Shown: positions 1-5,958 of the stretch, piece after piece
Position numbering within the stretch: the first letter of the stretch is position 1
Layout of the letters: each line of letters starts with the position of its first letter
Origin: an uncultured bacterium
GTDB lineage: Bacteria; Bacillota; Clostridia; Lachnospirales; Lachnospiraceae
Length of the DNA: 8,826 nt
NCBI GenBank assembly: GCA_905215155.1
Contig: CAJMPJ010000080.1
Span: 1 to 8,826 of the forward strand
Direction: 5' to 3'
Translations under genes and position numbers: made by a program
Notes under the pieces: generated by a model
Seen by the model: only the letters and a program-made list of their open reading frames with translations
Databases searched by the model: none
What the model was told of the DNA's origin: nothing

Positions 1-260
1 AGTACTATCATATATGCCCTTAAAATTTCTGTCTAGTTAATTGTAGCCGATCCAGTAACAGATATTGCAATAAATGTTGGTGTATAATGATTTTTTTTAA
101 TTTTAACAGGTGATTCTTATATCATTTTGCCATAGCCTTATTGACAGATAATTTTATAAAAGTGTATTGTTTCTTACTTTTTGCAGTGATCATATGTTCT
201 GATGTAATTATCATAGCATCGGATTAAAAAATATGCAAACTGGTATTTATTATGTGATTA

Positions 261-292
261 ATTATATCGTAGTAAAAGTTCAAGTAAAAAGT
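261..292. repeat. 32-bp imperfect direct repeat, copy 1
   Basis: This copy matches 406-437 at 27 of 32 positions without gaps. The core AGTTCAAGTAA at 277-287 is identical in both copies. The copies lie exactly 145 bp apart. To the right of each copy there is also a short similar stretch (ATAATGG read on the minus strand, at the regulator stop and near 315-321), which suggests the tail of an old tandem duplication. It could instead be a pair of protein-binding sites. Confidence 0.6.
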
Positions 293-371
293 GAATATTC
301 TTGAATCAATTATCCCATTATAAATAGATGTAGTAGTGGGAAAAGTCATATTCTATAACGACCTGACGAGG

Positions 372-397
372 ATGAAGAATATATAGCATTTCTTCAT
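372..397. other. perfect 8-bp stem-loop
   Basis: ATGAAGAA at 372-379 is the exact reverse complement of TTCTTCAT at 390-397, with a 10-nt loop. It lies about 50 bp past the regulator stop codon. It is AT-rich and no T-run follows it on either strand, so it is not a classical intrinsic terminator. It could stabilise the 3' end of the regulator mRNA, or be chance in AT-rich DNA. Confidence 0.3.
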
Positions 398-405
398 AAT
401 GGCTT

Positions 406-437
406 ATTATTTTGTATTAAGAGTTCAAGTAAGAAGT
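406..437. repeat. 32-bp imperfect direct repeat, copy 2
   Basis: Second copy of the repeat at 261-292 (27 of 32 identical). It begins 11 bp beyond the stop codon of the regulator gene, so it lies in that gene's 3' untranslated region. Its five differences from copy 1 are spread along the unit, which suggests an old copy or a conserved binding site rather than a recent duplication. Confidence 0.6.
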
Positions 438-447
438 AACTATTATA

Positions 448-2238
448 TTACACTCCATTATGAGTTTTCAAAATTCTCCATAAAGTGCTTCTGCTTATTC
501 CCAGCCTGCTTGCAGTTTTTTCCTTATTCTCATGTTCTTCCGACAAGACATTTAGTATAATTTGATAGTTTATTTCATCCAGCGTCTGAGTTAAATCCAA
601 ATCAACCGAAGGCGGTGAGGGTACGTTTGGGGTCTCCTGATCGAGGAAATATTTTACATCATTATATTTGATATAAGGAGTTTTAGTGACTACGGCAAGT
701 TCTTTCAGCACATGCTGCAGCTGATCTAAATTGTGGGGCCAGGGAAATGCGGTGAAAACTTCCATTGCTTCGGCTTCCAGACCAATAATCTGTTTTCCAA
801 GTGATACATTTAGTTTGTGGAGATATAAAGCGGTAATACTGGGGATATCGTCACTTCTTTCTCTTAGAGGCAGCAAATTTAAGGTTAAACATGAAAGCCG
901 CTTTTCTAAGTAATTTTTCATTGTTGTAGATTCTGGTGACATCTCATTGGTAATTAAAAGAGAAAAAATCAGGCGGTTTCGTTTTGCAAGGTCTGTGTGG
1001 TCAATATAGTTGAATAATTTTTCAGTCTGCGAGTGAGAGAGCATGCAGATGTTTTTAAAATATATAGTTGAATGTACATCTGCAAGTGGAGAATTCTCAT
1101 TATTTATGATATAGTTCCATTTCCGTTCGCTGATAAATTTGCAGTCTATGACGTAAAACGGTGATGTACTATATGGACCGTTTTCGTACATAAGAGATGC
1201 CACCTTATCTTTGCCAGTGCCGTCTTCTCCGGTAATTAGTACGGGAAGGTAGCTCTTGCTGTATTCTTCTATGATATGGGCCGTGTTACCGATTTTATTG
1301 GAGCTTCCAAAGAAGCTTGAAAAATTTGTGGAGTCGGAATCGGGCTTGTTATATATGGTGATTCCGATGTCATCCTCATTAAAAAGTGCGGGCTTTTGGT
1401 TTATTATGATGGCGGTGTATTTTTGCTCTTCTATATAGAGATGCCGGCATGTAAACGTGTATACTTTGTCACGTATCTGTCTGGAAACACTTTGGTTTGG
1501 TACCTTTAAAAACGCTTTCAGGTATGTTTGGACCACATTCATCAGCGATACATTCATTCCGTCAACGGAAAAACTGGAAAACCATAGGGAACCTGCGGGA
1601 TCATAAATGAGAAACTCTCTGTCCTCATCGGTGAGCAGGCTCTGAAACAGTTTCTTTTGCTTGTGCACATGCTTGGAGGAATGGACTAATTTCTTTGCTT
1701 CATTGATTGCGTCATTAATGCTTTCCGTACCTGAAGTTATGAGAATCGAGTTCATATTCAATATTTTAGCGTAATTTGCTCCAGTCATATCACAGAGAAC
1801 AAGCGATGCTCCGTCGTTTTTTGCTGCACGGAGAGCGGCTAGAGCACCATCTTCGCTTGTAAATGTAATAATATTAATATCATATTGCAGCAAATCACAG
1901 AGCACCCGTGCATGCTTGGTGATTCCGGAAAATCCCGCAATTACAAGCTTGCCGGAGTAACTTTCCGCTAATTTAATGCTGCGTAGAATGTCATAGCCAG
2001 AGATTGATATATCTACAACTGGTATTTCAACGGAAGAGCGGATTAACTCAGCCGTACCGCCTCTTGATATAATCACATCGTAGTTTTGGTGAGCCAGGTT
2101 TTCAACAATCTTTCGCCCGGTATTCAAATCCCCGGTTTGTATCGTCAATTCAATATCATCACGGTTTTTAGAAATGTTCTCAAAAATTTCTGTCATTCCC
2201 TCGTATGGGGCAACGGCAAGTATCTTAACCTTCTGCAT
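448..2238 (-). CDS. PrpR_N / degenerate AAA+ / Fis-type HTH transcriptional regulator
   Basis: This is a 596-residue probable regulator of the divergent acid-sugar operon. The N-terminal part (about 1-186) resembles the PrpR_N sensor domain (start MQKVKILAVAPYEGM, then SRGGTAELI near 58-66), which in PrpR binds a pathway metabolite. Residues about 200-290 look PAS-like. An AAA+ module follows at about 308-530: Walker A GEDGTGKD at 337-344, a conserved LPLRERSDDI stretch near 456-465 and a sensor-2-like FPWPHNLDQL near 498-507. A Fis-type helix-turn-helix ends the protein (TASRLGISRSTLWRILK, about 575-591). The module is degenerate. Walker B reads STIYFKNI (390-397) instead of GTLFLDEI, and only about 23 residues separate PFYVIDC from Walker B where about 38 are usual, so the GAFTGA sigma-54 contact loop is absent. 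ATP hydrolysis and sigma-54 activation are therefore unlikely. TyrR is a known relative that works with sigma-70. The start at 2238 is chosen over an in-frame ATG at 2250 because only 2238 has a ribosome binding site. Confidence 0.88.
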   Translation of the reverse strand: MQKVKILAVAPYEGMTEIFENISKNRDDIELTIQTGDLNTGRKIVENLAHQNYDVIISRGGTAELIRSSVEIPVVDISISGYDILRSIKLAESYSGKLVIAGFSGITKHARVLCDLLQYDINIITFTSEDGALAALRAAKNDGASLVLCDMTGANYAKILNMNSILITSGTESINDAINEAKKLVHSSKHVHKQKKLFQSLLTDEDREFLIYDPAGSLWFSSFSVDGMNVSLMNVVQTYLKAFLKVPNQSVSRQIRDKVYTFTCRHLYIEEQKYTAIIINQKPALFNEDDIGITIYNKPDSDSTNFSSFFGSSNKIGNTAHIIEEYSKSYLPVLITGEDGTGKDKVASLMYENGPYSTSPFYVIDCKFISERKWNYIINNENSPLADVHSTIYFKNICMLSHSQTEKLFNYIDHTDLAKRNRLIFSLLITNEMSPESTTMKNYLEKRLSCLTLNLLPLRERSDDIPSITALYLHKLNVSLGKQIIGLEAEAMEVFTAFPWPHNLDQLQHVLKELAVVTKTPYIKYNDVKYFLDQETPNVPSPPSVDLDLTQTLDEINYQIILNVLSEEHENKEKTASRLGISRSTLWRILKTHNGV

Positions 2239-2242
2239 ATAT

Positions 2243-2248
2243 TCTCCC
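2243..2248 (-). promoter_or_regulatory. ribosome binding site that fixes the regulator start
   Basis: On the minus strand GGGAGA lies 4 nt upstream of the ATG at 2238-2236 (GGGAG with 5 nt). The alternative ATG at 2250-2248 overlaps this site and is preceded only by GTTTAGAACC, with no purine-rich match. Starting at 2238 also puts the first residues at MQKVKILAVAPYEG, the usual beginning of PrpR_N proteins. Confidence 0.7.
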
Positions 2249-2281
2249 ATTGGTTCTAAACTTTTTTAATCGCTGTTTTAT

Positions 2282-2298
2282 GATACTATTATAATATC
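2282..2298. promoter_or_regulatory. 17-bp near-palindrome over the regulator -10 box
   Basis: The arms GATACTAT (2282-2289) and ATAATATC (2291-2298) are inverted copies with one mismatch in eight, around a single central base. The element covers the regulator's proposed -10 box, which suggests an autoregulatory operator. It is pure low-complexity AT-rich sequence and contains TATAAT on both strands, so it may be only a promoter by-product. Confidence 0.3.
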
Positions 2299-2316
2299 AT
2301 ATGTCGCAAAAAGCAA
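2288..2316 (-). promoter_or_regulatory. candidate sigma-70-type promoter of the regulator gene
   Basis: On the minus strand a perfect TATAAT (2293 down to 2288) is preceded by TTGCTT (2316 down to 2311) with a 17-bp spacer. The -35 box is weak (TTG only). Transcription would start near 2281 and give a leader of about 40 nt before the ATG at 2238. Confidence 0.45.
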
Positions 2317-2362
2317 CGATTTCATCATGATATGTATTAATATAAGACGTAAATTAAAAAGT

Positions 2363-2384
2363 AATTCGCTTGAATCGGCGGATT
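2363..2384. promoter_or_regulatory. inverted repeat flanking the operon -35 box
   Basis: AATTCGC (2363-2369) and GCGGATT (2378-2384) are inverted copies with one mismatch in seven, separated by 8 bp. The operon's -35 hexamer lies inside the 8-bp spacer. This is the most GC-containing symmetric element in an otherwise AT-rich intergenic region. It is a reasonable operator candidate for the divergent regulator, whose Fis-type HTH should bind as a dimer. Its position over the -35 would more readily explain repression than activation. Confidence 0.35.
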
Positions 2385-2397
2385 TTGATAGTATAAT
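2370..2397 (+). promoter_or_regulatory. sigma-70-type promoter of the acid-sugar operon
   Basis: TTGAAT (2370-2375) and a perfect TATAAT (2392-2397) are separated by 16 bp. The start of transcription would be near 2404, leaving a leader of about 55 nt before the first ATG. No TGGCAC-N5-TTGC type sigma-54 promoter was found in the 220-bp intergenic region. This agrees with the loss of the GAFTGA loop in the neighbouring regulator. Confidence 0.6.
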
Positions 2398-2458
2398 ATT
2401 GGTATATAGATTAAATGTTTTATATTGAGACGAGAAAAAACATCTAGGAGGAACTGAT

Positions 2459-3613
2459 ATGAGCTATCAAATTAAAATTCCATCTTGCGTATATGGCGGA
2501 GAAGGATGTATCGAAAACGTAAATGCAATTATTAAAAAAGAAGATTCAAAGAAAATAATTATATTTACAGATAAAGGGATACGGGAGCATGGACTCCTTG
2601 ATATCCTGACAAAACTTTTGGATGAAAATAATACGGAATACAAAGTATATGATAGTTTGACTCCTGAGCCGGCATACCAGGATGCGGAACGAGTCATAAA
2701 AGAAGCAGAGGACTATGATGGGGATCTGATTATTGCCATTGGCGGCGGCAGCGTTATGGATGTTGCTAAACTTTGTTCTGTTTTAAAAGGTGCTTCATAC
2801 TCCGTAAAAGATTTATTGGATGATCCGTCACAGGCGAGAAAGCAGTTGAAAACAATTATGATTCCAACTACCTGCGGCACTGGCTCAGAAGCTACTTGCA
2901 ATGCAATTGTTGCAATTCCGGAAGAGCAATCGAAAAAAGGGATTGTAAGTGACAACATGATACCGGATTATGTAATTCTTGATGCAAATTTCATTAAGAA
3001 ACTTCCAAAATCATTGGTTGCAGCTACTGGAGTCGATGCATTGGCTCACGTAGTGGAGTGTTTTACATCAAAAAAAGCAACTCCGCTTTCTGACACATAT
3101 GCACTTGCTGGAGCAAAATTGATTTTTAATAATATTAGAGAAGCATATAACGATGCGGATAATTTGGAAGCAAAGAATAATTTGCTTTTAGGTGCCTTTT
3201 ATGGTGGAGTAGCTATTACTGGAAGTGGTACAACAGCAGTTCATGCGCTATCCTATCCTCTTGGAGGTAAATATCATATTGCTCATGGTGTATCCAATGC
3301 AATTTTGTTTGCACATGTTATGGAATTTAATAAAGATGCATGCGAAGACAGACTTGCAGAGTTATATGATGCGGTATTCCAAGGTCTATCGGCAAAAACT
3401 GCGTCTGAAAAGGCACAGTATGTCATTGACCAGATTGCAGACATTGTGAAGTCCACTAATATTCCTACGGATTTAAATGAGTTTGGCGTTAAGAAAGAAG
3501 ACTTGGAAATTTTAGTGGATGCAGGAAGTAAACAGCAGAGATTACTTGTTAATAATAGAAAGGAATTAAGCCTTGAAGATATAAGAAATATTTATTTAAA
3601 GGTTCTTAAATAA
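2459..3613 (+). CDS. iron-containing (group III) alcohol dehydrogenase family protein
   Basis: A 384-residue full-length cytoplasmic NAD(P)H-dependent oxidoreductase of the Fe-ADH family, which interconverts alcohols with aldehydes or ketones. The Rossmann-like N-terminal half has the nucleotide-binding loop AIGGGSVMDVAK (93-104) and the family signature PTTCGTGSEAT (136-146). The four metal ligands expected from FucO-type enzymes are present: D193 and H197 in GVDALAH, H262 in VHALSYPLGG, and H276 in HIAHG. It is first in a four-gene operon and has an excellent ribosome binding site (AGGAGG at 2446-2451, 7 nt before ATG). The next gene starts 13 nt after its stop. The true substrate cannot be read from sequence. 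From context it probably reduces an aldehyde or hydroxyketone made in the pathway, possibly to balance NADH from the PdxA-type step. Lactaldehyde reductase, 1,3-propanediol dehydrogenase or hydroxybutyrate dehydrogenase activities are family alternatives. Confidence 0.92.
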   Translation: MSYQIKIPSCVYGGEGCIENVNAIIKKEDSKKIIIFTDKGIREHGLLDILTKLLDENNTEYKVYDSLTPEPAYQDAERVIKEAEDYDGDLIIAIGGGSVMDVAKLCSVLKGASYSVKDLLDDPSQARKQLKTIMIPTTCGTGSEATCNAIVAIPEEQSKKGIVSDNMIPDYVILDANFIKKLPKSLVAATGVDALAHVVECFTSKKATPLSDTYALAGAKLIFNNIREAYNDADNLEAKNNLLLGAFYGGVAITGSGTTAVHALSYPLGGKYHIAHGVSNAILFAHVMEFNKDACEDRLAELYDAVFQGLSAKTASEKAQYVIDQIADIVKSTNIPTDLNEFGVKKEDLEILVDAGSKQQRLLVNNRKELSLEDIRNIYLKVLK

Positions 3614-3626
3614 GGAAGGTGAGACA

Positions 3627-4667
3627 ATGAAGAAAAGACCGGTTATCGGAATAACTATGGGTGATCCTGCGGGAAATGGGTCTGAGTTATCAGTAAAGGT
3701 ATTGCTTAACAAAGAGATATATGAAAAGTGTCGTCCAATCATAATCGGTGATGCTAATTGCATGGAAGATATTGTAAAAATACTGAAAAAGGAAGATGAA
3801 ATAAAAATCCATGCGGTTAAGAACGTGGAAGATGCAGTCTTTGAATATGGAACCATTGATGTGTATGACATGGGTATGGTTAATATGGAAAAACATATTT
3901 ATGGAAAAGTATCTAAGATGTGCGGAGAGGCGGCATTTCAGTATGTTGTCAAAGTAATTGAACTGGCAATGAATGGGTCCGTTGATGCGACGGTAACCAA
4001 TGCATTAAATAAAGAAGCAATCAATATGGCGGGACATCATTATTCCGGTCATACAGAAATTTATGCAGAATACACTCACACAGATAAGTATACTATGATG
4101 CTGGCCCATGAAGATTTAAGGGTAGTGCACGTATCCACTCATGTTTCCCTTCGTCAGGCCTGTGATCTGGTAAAAAAAGCCAGAGTGCTGGAAGTTATCA
4201 GAATAGCAAATGAAGGATGTAAAGCAATAGGCATTGAGAAACCCAGGATCGGAGTAGCTGGACTGAATCCCCATAGCGGCGAAAATGGGTTGTTTGGTAC
4301 GGAGGAGATAGAAGAGATCCAACCGGCAATTAATGAGGCGATTGCAGAAGGAATCTGCATTCCGGAAGGAATACCCACGCCTCCTGATACGATTTTTTCA
4401 AAAGCTTTGGGTGGCTGGTATGACATTGTTGTTGCAATGTATCATGATCAGGGACATATCCCCTTAAAGGTGAAAGGCTTCAATTATAATAAAGAACTTA
4501 AAAAATGGGATGCGGTATCAGGTGTAAATATAACACTTGGTATTCCGATTGTAAGAGTATCTGTCGATCATGGAACGGGCTTTGACTTGGCTGGAAAAGG
4601 AATCTCCAGCGAGTTAAGCCTTGCTCATTCAATAGACTATGCGATTCGCCTGGCATCAAATAAGTAG
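3627..4667 (+). CDS. pdxA2: PdxA-family 4-phospho-acid dehydrogenase (PdxA2-like, probable 4-phospho-D-threonate/erythronate dehydrogenase)
   Basis: A 346-residue, full-length member of the PdxA family. PdxA-type enzymes oxidise a 4-phosphorylated hydroxy-acid with NAD+ and then decarboxylate it. For the acid-sugar branch (PdxA2) the product is dihydroxyacetone phosphate. Visible motifs are GDPAGNGSE (12-20), substrate-binding GHTE (141-144), and three probable divalent-metal histidines: H172 in STHVSLRQ, H216 in GLNPHSGENG and H273 in MYHDQGHIPLK. SVDHGTGFDLAG follows at 313-324. The glycine-rich motif has N17 and S19 where biosynthetic PdxA usually has Ile and Pro. Linkage to a DUF1537 kinase makes the catabolic role far more likely than vitamin B6 synthesis, since Clostridia usually make B6 by the PdxS/PdxT route. 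It starts 13 nt after the dehydrogenase stop with AAGGTGAG at 3616-3623. The symbol is given by family and context; the exact stereochemistry of the substrate is unknown. Confidence 0.85.
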   Translation: MKKRPVIGITMGDPAGNGSELSVKVLLNKEIYEKCRPIIIGDANCMEDIVKILKKEDEIKIHAVKNVEDAVFEYGTIDVYDMGMVNMEKHIYGKVSKMCGEAAFQYVVKVIELAMNGSVDATVTNALNKEAINMAGHHYSGHTEIYAEYTHTDKYTMMLAHEDLRVVHVSTHVSLRQACDLVKKARVLEVIRIANEGCKAIGIEKPRIGVAGLNPHSGENGLFGTEEIEEIQPAINEAIAEGICIPEGIPTPPDTIFSKALGGWYDIVVAMYHDQGHIPLKVKGFNYNKELKKWDAVSGVNITLGIPIVRVSVDHGTGFDLAGKGISSELSLAHSIDYAIRLASNK

Positions 4668-4685
4668 TACACGGAGGGGGATCGT

Positions 4686-5939
4686 ATGGTAAAGATGTTG
4701 ATCATAGCAGATGATATTACTGGGGCATTGGATACGGGGATACAATTTGCAAAACGTGGTATCCGTACTCAGGTTTTCACGGAAGGGAAGCTGGATGAGA
4801 GTGATGTAAAAGCGGACACTGAAGTTATAGTTGTAGATTCAGAGTCCAGACCTATGTCGGCAAATGAGTCTTATCAAGTGGTAAAAAACATTGCTGATTG
4901 GGCACACAAAAAAGGCGTTGGAATAATATTTAAGAAAACGGATTCAGCTTTACGTGGGAATATCGGTTCGGAGCTCCAGGCAGTAGCTGATGCGGTGAAA
5001 GATTTTCCGATATATTTCCTCCCAGGGCACCCTGAAATCGGAAGAATTACAAAGGGCGGAGTACACTATATTTCCGGGGATTTACTGGAAAACAGTGTAT
5101 TTGGAAAAGATCCATTTGAACCTGTTACAAGATCGTATATCCCAGACATTATAAGGGATCAAAGTGACATACCTGTCATTTGCAAAAGTGCGGAAGAACC
5201 GATTGCGGATAAGTCTAATTCCAGATCGGAAATTATTGTATGTGACACGGAAACGGTGAAAAATATAGATGATATTTTGGACAAATTGGTTAAAGCGGAT
5301 GGATTGCAGCTTATCGCAGGCTGCGCGGTGCTTGGAGAGCGATTGGCGGAAAAAATCCCATTTGACTACGGAGAAGTATCATCCTATGAAAAGACGGATG
5401 GCTTATATGTGGCATGCGGCAGTTTAAATAAGATTACCCTTAGACAATTGGAATATGCAGAGCAAAATGACAGTTTTATCAGGAAGAAACTCACCATGAA
5501 GCAGAAATTCTCTGCCGGTTATTATGAGACTCCGGAAGGAAAAAAATTTCTGGAGGAAATGATAGACCTGTGCAGAACCAATCAAAAGGTAATTGTGGAT
5601 TCTTTTGATACGGAAGAAAATATTGCTGATTTTATGGCTGACAAAGGCAAGGAACTGGATAATTTAAGAACTCTGATTCCACAGGCTCATGGCCGCATCG
5701 TAAAAGCTCTTGCAGAGGAGCCGATTGATTTAACGTTCCTTTTGACGGGAGGAGATACACTTATGGGGTATTTAAAACTGGTTGGGTGTAGGCACATAGA
5801 ACCAGTGTGTGAGATAGAACCAGGATTGGTAGTTTGCAAACTTTTATGGGAAGGACATTGCCAACAGATAATCTCTAAGTCCGGAGGCTTTGGAACAGAG
5901 GATATACTGTGCAGAATTGCACTAAAAATAATTGAATAA
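4686..5939 (+). CDS. DUF1537 four-carbon acid-sugar kinase
   Basis: A 417-residue full-length protein of the DUF1537 family (OtnK/DtnK type). These are ATP-dependent cytoplasmic kinases that phosphorylate C4 acids such as D-threonate, D-erythronate or 3-oxo-tetronates at O4. The N-terminal substrate domain has IADDITGALDTG (7-18) and KKTDSALRGNIGSE (83-96). The C-terminal nucleotide domain has the ACGSLNKITLRQ stretch (243-254), LLTGGDTLMGYLKLVG (352-367) and SKSGGFGTEDIL (397-408). The usual family segment with an AFP-type motif before GR-T reads PGHPEIGRITKGGVHY (113-128) here, a local change near the substrate domain. The gene starts 18 nt after pdxA2, with GGAGGG at 4673-4678. Kinase followed by PdxA2 is the established D-threonate/D-erythronate pair, so the likely reaction is C4 acid to its 4-phosphate. 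Which stereoisomer is used cannot be told from sequence. Confidence 0.88.
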   Translation: MVKMLIIADDITGALDTGIQFAKRGIRTQVFTEGKLDESDVKADTEVIVVDSESRPMSANESYQVVKNIADWAHKKGVGIIFKKTDSALRGNIGSELQAVADAVKDFPIYFLPGHPEIGRITKGGVHYISGDLLENSVFGKDPFEPVTRSYIPDIIRDQSDIPVICKSAEEPIADKSNSRSEIIVCDTETVKNIDDILDKLVKADGLQLIAGCAVLGERLAEKIPFDYGEVSSYEKTDGLYVACGSLNKITLRQLEYAEQNDSFIRKKLTMKQKFSAGYYETPEGKKFLEEMIDLCRTNQKVIVDSFDTEENIADFMADKGKELDNLRTLIPQAHGRIVKALAEEPIDLTFLLTGGDTLMGYLKLVGCRHIEPVCEIEPGLVVCKLLWEGHCQQIISKSGGFGTEDILCRIALKIIE

Positions 5940-5944
5940 ACTTT

Positions 5945-5950
5945 GGAGGG
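5945..5950 (+). promoter_or_regulatory. ribosome binding site that fixes the aldolase start
   Basis: GGAGGG lies 8 nt before the ATG at 5959. An in-frame ATG at 5932 overlaps the end of the kinase gene and lacks such a site. It would add nine residues (MNKLWRVTI) not expected in the family, which normally begins just before the G-I-I-T-P motif. Confidence 0.75.
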
Positions 5951-5958
5951 TAACAATC

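Larger units (their letters stand above)
1..447. other. gene-free AT-rich region downstream of the regulator
   Basis: I find no supported gene here on either strand. The stretch is very AT-rich with scattered stops. The longest suggestive piece is a 27-codon open stretch on the minus strand (33-116, ending in TAG at 33-35). It lacks a start codon and is closed upstream by TAA at 117-119, so at most it is a gene remnant. The region holds two copies of a 32-bp direct repeat (261-292 and 406-437) and three weak stem-loops: 198-223, 313-341 and 372-397. None of these is followed by a T-run on the minus strand, so no clear intrinsic terminator for the regulator gene is visible. Confidence 0.6.

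Noticed and set aside
33..116. Minus-strand open stretch of 27 codons that reads like a protein C-terminus (ending VTGSATIN)
   Set aside because: It has no start codon, is closed upstream by TAA at 117-119 and has no recognisable family. Another frame over the same bases is also open, so it is only a possible remnant.
198..223. Stem-loop TCTGATG / CATCGGA (one G-U pair, 12-nt loop) as a terminator
   Set aside because: No T-run follows on either strand, and it is far from any gene end in the window.
313..341. Stem-loop TCCCATTAT / GTAGTGGGA with two G-U pairs as the regulator's terminator
   Set aside because: On the minus strand it is followed by TAATTGATTC, not a U-tract.
731..1438. Plus-strand ORFs of about 60 codons inside the regulator gene (731-913 and 1256-1438)
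   Set aside because: They lie antisense to a clearly coding frame and have no ribosome binding site or family similarity.
2415..2443. Leader hairpin ATGTTTT / AAAACAT just before the operon's ribosome binding site
   Set aside because: Seven AT-rich pairs with a 15-nt loop are too weak, and the stem does not include the AGGAGG, so a regulatory role is not supported.
2251..2458. Search for a sigma-54 (-24/-12) promoter in the divergent region, expected from the regulator family
   Set aside because: No TGGCAC-N5-TTGC-like sequence was seen on either strand; sigma-70-type boxes fit better.
5932..5958. Nine-residue N-terminal extension of the aldolase from an upstream ATG
   Set aside because: That ATG overlaps the kinase stop and has no ribosome binding site, while the ATG at 5959 has GGAGGG 8 nt upstream.
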